Below, piece after piece: positions 45,464 through 54,307 of a stretch of DNA of 59,066 nucleotides. Position 1 is the stretch's first letter. Each line of letters begins with the position of its first letter. This DNA comes from Rubrivivax sp. (GTDB taxonomy: Bacteria; Pseudomonadota; Gammaproteobacteria; Burkholderiales; Burkholderiaceae), in NCBI GenBank assembly GCA_016790225.1, contig JAEUOZ010000026.1, positions 1 to 59,066 of the forward strand, given 5' to 3'. Under the pieces are notes generated by a model. That model had not been told where the DNA came from. It saw only the letters and a list, made by a program, of their open reading frames with translations, and did no database searches. A program made the translations under genes and the position numbers.

Positions 45464-47053
45464 ATGGACCCCCTGAACTTCAAGCGCTTCAAAGGCAACC
45501 GCTTTGCCGAGATCCTGCTGCGCTGGCCCTGCCCGCAGCGTGTGCTGATGGTCACCGACGACGCCGGCTTCGGTCTCGATTTCGGCACCGGCGGCTTCGG
45601 CCTGTCGGAGTTCGTCGGCATCGTTCGCGGCGCCGGCCATGCCGTGACCACGGGCCACCGCAACGGCCATGCCAGCGCCTCGCTCAGCGGCAACTTCAAT
45701 TTCGCCACGGCCAGCACGGCGGTCACCGCGGCCAACTATGACCAGATCTGGATCTTTGGCTTCAACACCACCGCCTTGTCGGTGCCGGAACAGGAAACCA
45801 TCGCCCGCTTCATGCAGGCCGGCGGCGGTGTGTTCGCCACCGGTGACCACGAAAGCATCGGCTCCGGCATGGGTGCCCACATCCCGCGCGTGCGGCGCAT
45901 GCGCAACTGGTCCAGCGTGCCCATGTTCAACCAGAACCGGCACGACACGGTGCTCGATCCCGGCAGCGACGGCGTCAAGCAGTTCGACGACCAGGCCGAT
46001 GCCATCGCCCAGCGCATCTATCCGCACTTCTTCTTCAACGGCGGCCCGAGCAACCTGGCCAGTTCCTGGAGCGTGCACCCCGTGCTGCGCCATGCGAGCG
46101 GCGCGGTGGACGTGCTGCCCGACCATGCGCACGAGAGCGAGTGCCTGGCCCCCACGCCGGCAGCGGGCAGCTTTGCCGGCGTCGAGGAATGGCCCGCGCC
46201 GGTGGGCGGTGGCGCGCGCATCGCGCCGCAGGTGGTGGCCGTCTCGATGTCGGCCGGCCGCTTCATCACCGATACGCTCAAGCCGCCGGTCAATCCGCAC
46301 AGCTTCGGCGCCATCTCGGCCTATGACGGCGATGCGGCCAACGTCGGGCGCATCGTCTGCGATGCGACCTGGCACCACTTCGTCAATATCAATCTCAACG
46401 GCAGCGGCGCCGTCGCCGACAGTGCCGGATCCTCGCGCCAAGGGCTCTACGCCGCTGGCGTACCGACGGCGGAGTACGAGAAGATCCAGCGCTACTTCCT
46501 CAACACGGTGCGCTGGCTGGCACCGAAGGGGCGGCGCACCTGCTTCCCCTTCGTGATCAGCGCCATCGCCCGCTTCGATTTCGAGATCGCCGAGCTGCAG
46601 CTGCCGCGGCCACACCCCTGCCCCTGGGATCCCCTGCTGGAGATCGGTCGCGTCGCCGAATCGGTGGTCCAGCGCCACTGGGGCCCGGGCATCGCCGCCG
46701 AGGTGGTGGACGGCATGCTGGCCACGGCGCTGCCGGGCAGCACGCTGTCACGTGTGCTGAGCGCCCATCAGCCGGATCCGGCCGACAAGCGCGCGCAGGA
46801 GAACGACGCCTCGCTGCTGCCGGTGCAGGATCTGCGCCGCGTGCTCCTGGGCTCGATGATCAACGTCCTGGCTCAGCAGCTGCCGATCGACGAGGACAAG
46901 CTGATCGCGCTGGGCCGCGAGGCGCACGACAAGCTGGCGGCCAAGCTACTGACCGAAGCCGTCAGTACCGCCGAGCCGGCCATCCAGGACTACCTCGGGC
47001 GGGCCGCCACGCAGCTGCGATCGTTCATCAAGCTGCTGCAGGAGCGCAAGTAG
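45464..47053 (+). CDS. Conserved hypothetical protein with a glutaminase/ThuA-like N-terminal region
   Basis: A 529-residue protein I cannot assign. The N-terminal 250 residues look alpha/beta with MVTDDAGFGLDFGTGGFGLSEF, YDQIWIFGFNTTAL, and EQETIARFMQAGGGVFATGD, a pattern like class I glutaminase or ThuA folds, where a strand-turn GGGVFATGDHE would sit near the active site. A histidine-rich middle part (HPVLRHASGAVDVLPDHAHE; DATWHHFVNINLNGSG) could bind metal. The C-terminal 150 residues are helical. There is no signal peptide. The ATG at 45464 follows a GTG at 45452 in frame. No neighbouring gene points to a role. Confidence 0.7.
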   Translation: MDPLNFKRFKGNRFAEILLRWPCPQRVLMVTDDAGFGLDFGTGGFGLSEFVGIVRGAGHAVTTGHRNGHASASLSGNFNFATASTAVTAANYDQIWIFGFNTTALSVPEQETIARFMQAGGGVFATGDHESIGSGMGAHIPRVRRMRNWSSVPMFNQNRHDTVLDPGSDGVKQFDDQADAIAQRIYPHFFFNGGPSNLASSWSVHPVLRHASGAVDVLPDHAHESECLAPTPAAGSFAGVEEWPAPVGGGARIAPQVVAVSMSAGRFITDTLKPPVNPHSFGAISAYDGDAANVGRIVCDATWHHFVNINLNGSGAVADSAGSSRQGLYAAGVPTAEYEKIQRYFLNTVRWLAPKGRRTCFPFVISAIARFDFEIAELQLPRPHPCPWDPLLEIGRVAESVVQRHWGPGIAAEVVDGMLATALPGSTLSRVLSAHQPDPADKRAQENDASLLPVQDLRRVLLGSMINVLAQQLPIDEDKLIALGREAHDKLAAKLLTEAVSTAEPAIQDYLGRAATQLRSFIKLLQERK

Positions 47054-47119
47054 CGCGCGCCGCGCGCGGCCGGGACGTCGCCGCAAGCTTCGCTGCGGCG
47101 ACGCCCCGCGTGGCGGGCA

Positions 47120-49381
47120 TCAGCTCGCCACGCAGTCCACGTAGTAGCGCCGCGCGCCGCCAGCGGCCTCTTCGTGCTCGACCAGGCCGTGCACATCGGT
47201 ATCGAAGCCGGGGAAGGCCGCGTTGAAGGCGCGCGTGAACTTCAGGTAATCGACGATCTTGCGGTTGAAGCGCTCGCCGGGGATCAGCAGCGGGATGCCC
47301 GGCGGATACGGCGTCAGCAGCGAGGTCGTCACGCGGCCTTCGAGCTGATCGATGTCCACCCGCTCGGTCTTGCGGTGTGCGATGTGCGCAAATGCCTCGG
47401 TGGGCTTCATCGCCGGCTGCAGATCGGACAGGTACATGTCCGTCACCAGGCGCGCGATGTCGCCCTTGGCGTACATCTCGTGGATGCTCTGGCACAGATC
47501 CTTCAGACCCGTGCGCTCGTAGCGCGGATGCGCGGCGCAGAACTCCGGCAGCACGCGCCACATCGGCTGGTTCTTGTCGTAGTCGTCCTTGAACTGCTGC
47601 AGCGCGGTGAGCAGCGTATTCCAGCGGCCCTTGGTGATGCCGATGGTGAACATGATGAAGAAGGAATAGAGGCCGGTCTTCTCCACCACGATGCCGTGCT
47701 CGGCCAGGTATTTGGTGACGATGGCGGCCGGGATGCCGGTCTTGGCAAACTTTCCACTCAAGTCCAGGCCCGGCGTGATCAAGGTGCACTTGATCGGATC
47801 GAGCATGTTGAAGCCATCGGCCAGCGCGCCGAAGCCGTGCCACTTGTCACCGGCCTTCAGCATCCAGTCGGCCGACTTGCCGATGCCTTCGGCGGGCAGC
47901 TTGTCGGGGCCCCAGACCTTGAACCACCAGTCCTTGCCGTATTCCTTGTCCACCTTGCGCATCGCGCGGCGGAAATCCAGCGATTCCAGGATGCTTTCTT
48001 CCACCAGCGCCGTGCCGCCCGGCGGCTCCATCATCGCCGCGGCCACATCGCAGCTGGCGATGATGGCGTACTGCGGGCTGGTGCTGGTGTGCATCAGGTA
48101 GGCTTCGTTGAACAGGTGGCGGTCCAGCTTGCGCTGCTGCGCATCCTGCACCAGCACCTGGCTGGCCTGGCTCAGGCCGGCCAGCAGCTTGTGGGTGCTC
48201 TGCGTGGCATAGACCATCAGGTCCTTGGGCCGCGGGCGCCGTTTGCCCATGGCGTGAAAGCTGCCGTAAAAGCTGTGGAAGGCCGCGTGCGGCAGCCAGG
48301 CCTCATCGAAATGCAGCGTATCGATCTGGCCATCCAGCGATTGCTTGATGGTCTCGGTGTTGTAGAGCACGCCGTCGTAGGTGCTCTGCGTCAGCGTCAG
48401 GATCCGCGGGCGCACCTTCTTCGCATCCACGCCGGCCAGCAAGGGGTTGCGGGCGATCTTGCGTCGGATCGCCTCCACCGAGAACTCGGCCTGCGGGATC
48501 GGGCCGATGATGCCGAAATGGTTGCGCGTGGGCGGCAGGAAGACGGGCACGGCGCCCGTCATGATGATGCTGTGCAGGATGCTCTTGTGGCAGTTGCGAT
48601 CCACCACCACCACATCCCCGGGCGCCACGTTGTGGTGCCAGACCATCTTGTTGCTGGTGCTGGTGCCGTTGGTGACGAAGAAGCAGTGATCCGCATTGAA
48701 GATGCGCGCGGCATTCTTCTCGCTCGCGGCCACCGGGCCGGTGTGGTCGAGCAGCTGCCCCAACTCGTCAACCGAGTTGCAGACGTCGGCGCGCAGCATG
48801 TTCTCGCCGAAGAACTGGTGGAACATCTGGCCCACGGGGCTCTTCAGGAAGGCCACGCCGCCGCTGTGCCCCGGGCAGTGCCAGGAGTAACTGCCGTCCT
48901 GCGCATAGTCCACCAGCGCCTTGAAGAAGGGCGGCGAGAGCCCATCGAGATAGCTCTTGGCCTCGCGGATGATGTGGCGCGCCACGAACTCCGGCGTGTC
49001 CTCGAACATGTGGATGAAGCCGTGCAGCTCGCGCAGGATGTCGTTGGGCAGGTGCTGGCTGGTGCGCGTCTCGCCGTAGACGTAGATGGGAATGTCGGCG
49101 TTCTTCCAGCGGATCTCCGCGATGAACTTGCGCAGGTTCAGCACCGCCGGATCCAGCTCGGGCCCAGGGGTGAATTCCTCGTCGTCGATGCTCAGGATGA
49201 AGGCGCTGGCGCGGCTTTGCTGCTGCGCAAACTGCGAGAGATCACCGTAGCTCGTGGCGCCGATGACCTCGAAGCCTTCCTTCTCGATGGCCTGAGCCAG
49301 GGCGCGGATGCCCAGGCCCGAGGTGTTCTCTGAACGGTAGTCCTCGTCGATGATGACGATGGGAAATCGGAAGCGGTGCAT
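47120..49381 (-). CDS. Arginine/lysine/ornithine decarboxylase (PLP, AdiA/SpeF/CadA family)
   Basis: A 753-residue decarboxylase of the large fold-type I family. It has a receiver-like wing domain (1-125; PIVIIDEDYRSENTSGLGI), the PLP domain with TNGTSTSNKMVWHHNV and FDEAWLPHAAFHSFYG, the cofactor lysine at 398 (YATQSTHKLLAGLSQ), and the C-terminal domain. It removes CO2 from a basic amino acid, giving a polyamine precursor or consuming protons in acid. Which substrate it uses cannot be told by eye; biodegradative arginine decarboxylase and lysine/ornithine forms are all possible. No antiporter (AdiC/CadB type) is adjacent, so a constitutive polyamine role is at least as likely as acid resistance. 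Confidence 0.92.
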   Translation of the reverse strand: MHRFRFPIVIIDEDYRSENTSGLGIRALAQAIEKEGFEVIGATSYGDLSQFAQQQSRASAFILSIDDEEFTPGPELDPAVLNLRKFIAEIRWKNADIPIYVYGETRTSQHLPNDILRELHGFIHMFEDTPEFVARHIIREAKSYLDGLSPPFFKALVDYAQDGSYSWHCPGHSGGVAFLKSPVGQMFHQFFGENMLRADVCNSVDELGQLLDHTGPVAASEKNAARIFNADHCFFVTNGTSTSNKMVWHHNVAPGDVVVVDRNCHKSILHSIIMTGAVPVFLPPTRNHFGIIGPIPQAEFSVEAIRRKIARNPLLAGVDAKKVRPRILTLTQSTYDGVLYNTETIKQSLDGQIDTLHFDEAWLPHAAFHSFYGSFHAMGKRRPRPKDLMVYATQSTHKLLAGLSQASQVLVQDAQQRKLDRHLFNEAYLMHTSTSPQYAIIASCDVAAAMMEPPGGTALVEESILESLDFRRAMRKVDKEYGKDWWFKVWGPDKLPAEGIGKSADWMLKAGDKWHGFGALADGFNMLDPIKCTLITPGLDLSGKFAKTGIPAAIVTKYLAEHGIVVEKTGLYSFFIMFTIGITKGRWNTLLTALQQFKDDYDKNQPMWRVLPEFCAAHPRYERTGLKDLCQSIHEMYAKGDIARLVTDMYLSDLQPAMKPTEAFAHIAHRKTERVDIDQLEGRVTTSLLTPYPPGIPLLIPGERFNRKIVDYLKFTRAFNAAFPGFDTDVHGLVEHEEAAGGARRYYVDCVAS

Positions 49382-49496
49382 GGATGGTTTCCTCGCGCGC
49401 AGCACCGGTGCGGGGCCGCCAAGAGGCGCGCAGTGTAGGGCCGCTGCCGCGTCGCTACACTGGGCTGGGCAACGGCCTGTTGCAGGAGGTGGACAT

Positions 49497-49937
49497 ATGG
49501 ATTTCAGCGCCGCAACCGGATGGTGGCTGCTGGCCGGTGTGCTGGTGGCGGCCGAGATGCTGACCGGTACCTTCTACCTGCTGATGCTGGCCGTCGGCGG
49601 GGCCGCCGCCGCGCTGGCCGCCCACGCCGGCCTGGGCTTCAGCGCCCAGGTGGTGGCCGGGGCGCTGGTCGGCGGCGGTGCCACGGCAGCCTGGCACTTC
49701 AAGCGGGCCCGTCAGCCGCAATCCGCGCCGGTGGAAGCCAATGCCGATGCCCACCTGGACATCGGCCAGACCGTGCAGGTGCCCGCCTGGGGCAGCGATG
49801 GCCTGGCCCGCGTGCAGTACCGCGGCGCGGCCTGGACGGCGCGCCATGCCGGCCCCGGCGAACCCACGGCCGGCGAACACGTGATCGTGGCCGTGCGCGG
49901 CAACCAGCTGGAGCTGGCGCCGGCCGGCAGCCGCTGA
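49497..49937 (+). CDS. NfeD family membrane protein
   Basis: A 146-residue short NfeD protein with two to three helices (WWLLAGVLVAAEMLTGTFYLLMLAVGGAAAALAA; FSAQVVAGALVGGGATAAWHF) followed by an OB-fold domain (about 80-146; GQTVQVPAWGSDGLARVQYRG). NfeD proteins pair with stomatin-type SPFH proteins in membrane quality control; the SPFH gene follows 85 nt downstream. The start at 49497 is fixed by the strong AGGAGG at 49484-49489. Confidence 0.9.
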   Translation: MDFSAATGWWLLAGVLVAAEMLTGTFYLLMLAVGGAAAALAAHAGLGFSAQVVAGALVGGGATAAWHFKRARQPQSAPVEANADAHLDIGQTVQVPAWGSDGLARVQYRGAAWTARHAGPGEPTAGEHVIVAVRGNQLELAPAGSR

Positions 49938-50022
49938 TGGCCGGCGCCGCGCGGCCCAGGCCCTGCGGCGCCGTATCGCCCAGGATCTCTAACGCATCAC
50001 CCCATCATCAGGACCCCGCCCC

Positions 50023-50952
50023 ATGGAACTGGCTCTCATCCTCCTGGTCATCGCGGTCATCTTCATCGTCCGCACCTTCAAGATCGTGCCGCAGCAGAAC
50101 GCCTGGGTGGTGGAACGCCTGGGCAAGTACGACCGCACGCTCACGCCCGGCCTGAAGTTCGTCATCCCCTTCGTGGAGCGTGTGGCCTACAAGCACTCGC
50201 TGAAGGAAGTGCCGCTGGATGTGCCCAGCCAGGTCTGCATCACGCGCGACAACACGCAGCTGCAGGTGGACGGCATCCTCTTCTTCCAGGTCACCGACCC
50301 GATGCGCGCGAGCTACGGCAGCAGCAACTACCTGGTGGCCATCACGCAGCTCGCCCAGACCACGCTGCGCAGCGTGGTGGGCAAGATGGAACTGGACAAG
50401 ACCTTCGAGGAACGCGATCTGATCAACGCCAGCGTGGTGGCCGCCCTGGATGAGGCGGCGCTGAACTGGGGCGTGAAGGTGCTGCGCTACGAGATCAAGG
50501 ATCTCACGCCGCCCGCGGAGATCCTGCGCTCCATGCAGGCGCAGATCACGGCGGAGCGCGAGAAGCGCGCGCTCATCGCCGCCTCCGAGGGCAAGCGCCA
50601 GGAACAGATCAACCTGGCCGAGGGCCAGCGCGCAGCCTTCATCGCCAAGAGCGAAGGCGAGAAGCAGGCCGAGATCAACATGGCGCAGGGCGAGGCCGCC
50701 GCGATCACCGCGGTGGCCGATGCCACGGCCGACGCCATCGCCAAGATCGCCGCGGCCATCCGCCAGCCTGGCGGCGAAGCCGCGGTCCAGCTCAAGGTCG
50801 CCGAGAAGGCCGTGGATGCCTACGCCCAGCTGGCCCAGAAGAACAACACCATGATCGTGCCCGGCAACATGAGCGAGGTCTCCGGCCTGATCGGCACCGC
50901 GATGGCGCTGCTGAAGGGCACCGCAGGCACGGCAAGCGGCGCTGCGCGATAG
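50023..50952 (+). CDS. SPFH/Band 7 stomatin-like membrane protein
   Basis: A 309-residue stomatin/prohibitin-family protein with an N-terminal membrane anchor (ELALILLVIAVIFIVRTFKI), an SPFH domain (about 25-190; VPQQNAWVVERLGKYDRTL, KEVPLDVPSQVCITRDN) and a long charged coiled coil (ITAEREKRALIAASEGKRQE; EGEKQAEINMAQGEAAAI). Such proteins form large rings in the inner membrane that organise proteases or microdomains; QmcA is the E. coli relative. It follows the NfeD-type gene, its usual partner, so the pair should act as a complex. Confidence 0.93.
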   Translation: MELALILLVIAVIFIVRTFKIVPQQNAWVVERLGKYDRTLTPGLKFVIPFVERVAYKHSLKEVPLDVPSQVCITRDNTQLQVDGILFFQVTDPMRASYGSSNYLVAITQLAQTTLRSVVGKMELDKTFEERDLINASVVAALDEAALNWGVKVLRYEIKDLTPPAEILRSMQAQITAEREKRALIAASEGKRQEQINLAEGQRAAFIAKSEGEKQAEINMAQGEAAAITAVADATADAIAKIAAAIRQPGGEAAVQLKVAEKAVDAYAQLAQKNNTMIVPGNMSEVSGLIGTAMALLKGTAGTASGAAR

Positions 50953-50979
50953 AGGCTGCGCCCCGCTGACCGCCGGTGT

Positions 50980-51537
50980 TCAGCTTCCGCCGCCAGCGGC
51001 CACACGAAGCATCAGCGCGTGCAGCTCCGCGGCGGCGGTGGCCGGCGGGCATTCGTCGCGGCGCTTGCCGAGATCGTCCCAGGCCCGCACCCGCAACGCG
51101 TCGACGGCAAAGGCGTCGCCTTCAAAGGCTTCGCACTCCGACGCCGACATCGATCCACCCTGAAGCGCCAGGCTGCGTGTGGAGTCCGGCGACAGCCGGA
51201 CGCGATAGGACGGGTTGGTGGTGACCAGGTAGCGCTTGGCCAGGACGTGGAGTGCCACCGGCTGGGCCACTGCGGACCCGAAGAGTGTGCTCAGGACTCC
51301 AGCGGCCAGCATCTCGTGCCGGTCATCGTGGCCTTGCAGTGTGGGTGTGCCCTCCAGACCCGTCATCAGGTGACCCAGGTCGTGCAGCCAGGCAGCCAGC
51401 TGCAGTTCGGCCGGCGCCCCGGCTCTGAGCGCCAGTTGGCCGCACTGCCAAGCGTGCTGCCACTGCGTGATGCCCTCACCGTCATAGGCCATGTGGCCGC
51501 GCTCGGCATACAGCGCTGAGATCGAGTCGATATCCAT
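50980..51537 (-). CDS. phnZ: PhnZ-like HD-domain phosphonate oxygenase
   Basis: A 185-residue HD-domain protein of the phosphonate-degradation type. PhnZ is a mixed-valence diiron oxygenase that splits the C-P bond of (R)-2-amino-1-hydroxyethylphosphonate to glycine and phosphate. Expected metal and substrate residues are in place: Tyr18 and Glu21 (AYDGEG), His28 (QWQHAW), His52-Asp53 (LHDLGH), His74 (DDRHEML), His97 and Lys101 (HVLAKRYL), and Asp154 or Asp155 (RAWDD). The start at 51537 (MDIDSISALYAERGH) matches the family. It is divergent from phnCDE, sharing an 86-bp promoter region that contains a Pho box. The usual partner dioxygenase PhnY is not in the window. Confidence 0.85.
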   Translation of the reverse strand: MDIDSISALYAERGHMAYDGEGITQWQHAWQCGQLALRAGAPAELQLAAWLHDLGHLMTGLEGTPTLQGHDDRHEMLAAGVLSTLFGSAVAQPVALHVLAKRYLVTTNPSYRVRLSPDSTRSLALQGGSMSASECEAFEGDAFAVDALRVRAWDDLGKRRDECPPATAAAELHALMLRVAAGGGS

Positions 51538-51570
51538 GAATCGATGCTGCGCGGGCACCGTGACGGTGTG

Positions 51571-51599
51571 CTGACACTTCGAAGTCACCAACCCGTCAC
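51571..51599 (+). promoter_or_regulatory. Pho box in the phnZ-phnC divergent promoter
   Basis: CTGACAC (51571-51577), 4 nt, AAGTCAC (51582-51588), 4 nt and CCGTCAC (51593-51599) are three 7-bp direct repeats with exact 11-bp spacing, matching the PhoB consensus CTGTCAC at 6, 5 and 6 of 7 positions. A -10-like TTAGCC (51608-51613) follows at the distance expected when PhoB replaces the -35 element. It lies 24 bp before the phnC start and could also serve the divergent phnZ-like gene. Confidence 0.7.
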
Positions 51600-51623
51600 G
51601 ACACGGCCTTAGCCTGCGCGGCC

Positions 51624-52463
51624 ATGTCCCTTGCGCACGAACGGGCTGTCCATGTCGTGGCAGCCGACAAGACCTTCGCCGGCGGGCGCCGTGCCTTGCG
51701 CGGCGTGAGCTTCGACGTGCAGCCGGGCGAGCGCGTGGCGCTGCTGGGTGCCTCGGGTTCGGGCAAGTCGACGCTGCTGCGGGCGCTGTGCGGCCTGGAG
51801 ACGCTGGATGCCGCCAATGGCAGCCACATCGAGGTGCTGGGGCGCAGCCTGCAATCCGGTGGACGCCTCGCCGCCGACATCCGTGCCCAGCGCCGCGCGA
51901 TCGGCGTCATCTTTCAGCAGTTCAACCTCGTCGGCCGGCTGTCGGTATTGAGCAACGTGCTCACCGGCCTGGCGCCTGAGATGTCCTCGTGGCGGGCCGT
52001 GTGCGGCCGCTTCAGCGTGATCGAGCGCGCACGTGCCCTGGACGCGCTCGACGCGATGGGGCTGGGAGAACAGGCCTTCCAGCGGGCCAGCACGCTGTCG
52101 GGCGGCCAGCAGCAGCGCGCCGCCATTGCGAGAACGCTGGTTCAGGGCGCGCGGCTGATGCTGGCCGACGAGCCGGTGGCCTCGCTCGACCCCGAGTCGA
52201 CCCGCCGCGTGATGGAGCTGCTGCTGCAGATCAACCGCGAACAGGGGCTCACGTTGCTGGTCAGCCTGCACCACGTCGGGCTGGCGCGGCGCTACTGCGA
52301 ACGGGTGCTAGCCCTTCGAGACGGCGCGCTCGTCTTCGACGGCCCGACCACCCAGCTTTCACCGGCCTTCCTGCGTGATCTCTACGGCACGGCCGTGGAG
52401 GAACTGCAGACCGACGATCCACCGTCTGAACCCATGCCCCTGCCCACGATGGCAGTGGCCTGA
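51624..52463 (+). CDS. phnC: Phosphonate ABC transporter ATP-binding protein PhnC
   Basis: A 279-residue ABC ATPase that powers phosphonate import through PhnE. Walker A GASGSGKST (about 43-51), Q-loop FQQFNLVGRLSVL, signature LSGGQQQRAAIARTLVQ and Walker B LMLADEPVASLDP are intact. The sequence KTFAGGRRALRGVSFDVQPGE is typical of the PhnC branch. The start at 51624 lies 24 bp after the Pho box, so the leader is very short. It is 22 nt upstream of phnD. Confidence 0.95.
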   Translation: MSLAHERAVHVVAADKTFAGGRRALRGVSFDVQPGERVALLGASGSGKSTLLRALCGLETLDAANGSHIEVLGRSLQSGGRLAADIRAQRRAIGVIFQQFNLVGRLSVLSNVLTGLAPEMSSWRAVCGRFSVIERARALDALDAMGLGEQAFQRASTLSGGQQQRAAIARTLVQGARLMLADEPVASLDPESTRRVMELLLQINREQGLTLLVSLHHVGLARRYCERVLALRDGALVFDGPTTQLSPAFLRDLYGTAVEELQTDDPPSEPMPLPTMAVA

Positions 52464-52485
52464 ATCACCCTGAGGAGTAACGACC

Positions 52486-53457
52486 ATGGTTCGCATCATC
52501 CGTCGCCTGGCGCTGGCCGCACTGGCCAGCGCAACGCTCGCCGGTCTGCCCTTGCAGGCGCAGGCCCAGGAGATCAGCTTCGGCGTCATCGCCACCGACA
52601 GCGCGAGCACCCAGCGCGAACGCTGGGAGCCGTTCTTCCGCGACTTGGAGCGCAAGACCGGCCTGACGGTGAAGAGCTTCTACGCGCCGGACTATGCCGG
52701 CGTCATCGAGGCCATGCGCTTCAACAAGGTGCAGGTGGCCTGGTACGGCAACAAGGCCGCGATGGAAGCCGTGGATCGATCGCAGGGCGAAATCTTCGCG
52801 CAGGTGATGTATGCCGACGGCACATTCGGCTACCACGCGCTGCTCATCGCCCACAAGGACAGCCCTTACAACAACGTCGATGACGTCCTGAAGAACGCGA
52901 AGAACATCAACTTCAGCATCGGCGACCCGAACTCGACCTCGGGCTTCCTGGTGCCGACCTTCTACATCTTTGCGAAGAACGGCGTCGATCACCGCACCGC
53001 GTTCAAGACCATCCGCAACGCCAGCCACGGCGCCAACCTGCAGGCGGTGCTGGCACGGCAGGTGGACGTGGCCACGAACAACACCGAGGACTTCGGCAAG
53101 CTGCAGAGCAGCAAGCCCGAGCTCGCCAGCCAGCTCAAGGTGCTGTGGCGCAGCCCCTTGATCCCGAGCGACCCCTTCGTGTGGCGCAAGGATCTGGACC
53201 CCGGCGTGAAGGCCAGGCTCAAGAACTTCGTGCTGAACTACGCCAAGACGGACCCTGAGGAGAAGCGGATCCTCGGCGTCATCTACAACTATGGCGGCTT
53301 CCGCGACAGCAACAACGACCAGCTGATCCCGATCCGCCAGCTCGAGCTGTTCCGCGACCGCGCCAAGGTCGAAAACGATGACAAGCTGGCCGCCGATGCG
53401 AAGGCGCGGCAGCTGGCCGAGATCGACCGCCGGCTGGCCGCGCTGGCAGGCAAGTGA
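52486..53457 (+). CDS. phnD: Phosphonate-binding periplasmic protein PhnD
   Basis: A 323-residue substrate-binding protein with a signal peptide (to QAQAQ, about residue 28) and the two-lobe phosphate/phosphonate-binding fold. Typical segments are [49 protein letters not shown] and [20 protein letters not shown]. It delivers phosphonates such as 2-aminoethylphosphonate to PhnC/PhnE. A good ribosome binding site GAGGAG precedes the ATG. It is the middle gene of the phnCDE operon. Confidence 0.95.
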   Translation: MVRIIRRLALAALASATLAGLPLQAQAQEISFGVIATDSASTQRERWEPFFRDLERKTGLTVKSFYAPDYAGVIEAMRFNKVQVAWYGNKAAMEAVDRSQGEIFAQVMYADGTFGYHALLIAHKDSPYNNVDDVLKNAKNINFSIGDPNSTSGFLVPTFYIFAKNGVDHRTAFKTIRNASHGANLQAVLARQVDVATNNTEDFGKLQSSKPELASQLKVLWRSPLIPSDPFVWRKDLDPGVKARLKNFVLNYAKTDPEEKRILGVIYNYGGFRDSNNDQLIPIRQLELFRDRAKVENDDKLAADAKARQLAEIDRRLAALAGK

Positions 53458-53491
53458 CGCCGGCCACGCGCGACTGCGCCGGATCCGTCGC

Positions 53492-54307
53492 ATGAACGCG
53501 GCTGTCCCCAGCGCTGACGCTCTGGCACGCATCGAGCAGCGGGCGGCTGCCGAGCGCCCGGGCTGGCTCTACTACGCTGGCTGGGCGCTGGTGCTGGCCG
53601 TTCTGGCCTGGGCCTGGCGCGGCGCCGAGATCCGCCCTCTGGACCTGCTGCGCGACAGCGGCAACATCGGCACCTACACGAGCGAGTTCTTTCCGCCCGA
53701 TTTCACCGACTGGCGCATCTACGTTCGCGAGATGGTGATCACGGTGCACATCGCGCTGTGGGGCACACTGCTGGCGGTGATTGCAGCCGTGCCCATGGGC
53801 CTGCTGTGCAGTGCCAACATCGCGCCGCCCTGGCTCCACCAGCCACTGAGGCGGCTCATGGATGCCTGCCGTGCCATCAACGAGATGGTGTTTGCGATGC
53901 TGTTCATCGTCGCGGTGGGCCTGGGCCCCTTTGCCGGCGTGCTGGCCCTGGCAGTGCACACCACCGGCACCCTGGCCAAGCTGTTCTCGGAAGCCGTGGA
54001 AGCCATCGATCCGAGGCCGGTGGAAGGCATCCGCGCTACCGGCGCGAACAAGCTGGTCGAGATCACCTACGGCGTGCTGCCGCAGGTGATGCCGCTGTGG
54101 CTCAGCTTCACGCTCTACCGATTCGAGAGCAACGTGCGCAGCGCCAGCGTGGTGGGCATGGTGGGCGCCGGCGGCATCGGAGTCGTGCTGTTCGAGGTGA
54201 TTCGCGGCTTCCAGTACGCGCAGACCTGCGCCGTGCTCATCATCCTCGTGGTGACCGTCTCGCTGATCGATCTGGTGTCGGCACGGCTGCGGCAGCGATT
54301 CATCTGA
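53492..54307 (+). CDS. phnE: Phosphonate ABC transporter permease PhnE
   Basis: A 271-residue permease with about six helices. It has the EAA-type loop [22 protein letters not shown], which contacts PhnC, and the PhnE-typical [20 protein letters not shown] and [19 protein letters not shown]. The ATG at 53492 ([11 protein letters not shown]) was chosen; the ORF extends into phnD only as a shadow. The stop overlaps the start of the Fe-alcohol dehydrogenase gene by 1 nt (TGATG), so the dehydrogenase is part of the operon. Confidence 0.95.
   Translation: MNAAVPSADALARIEQRAAAERPGWLYYAGWALVLAVLAWAWRGAEIRPLDLLRDSGNIGTYTSEFFPPDFTDWRIYVREMVITVHIALWGTLLAVIAAVPMGLLCSANIAPPWLHQPLRRLMDACRAINEMVFAMLFIVAVGLGPFAGVLALAVHTTGTLAKLFSEAVEAIDPRPVEGIRATGANKLVEITYGVLPQVMPLWLSFTLYRFESNVRSASVVGMVGAGGIGVVLFEVIRGFQYAQTCAVLIILVVTVSLIDLVSARLRQRFI

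Noticed and set aside
47174..49333. 719-residue plus-strand ORF opposite the decarboxylase gene
   Set aside because: The minus-strand decarboxylase is complete with its PLP lysine; the opposite frame is His/Gln/Val-rich and without homology.
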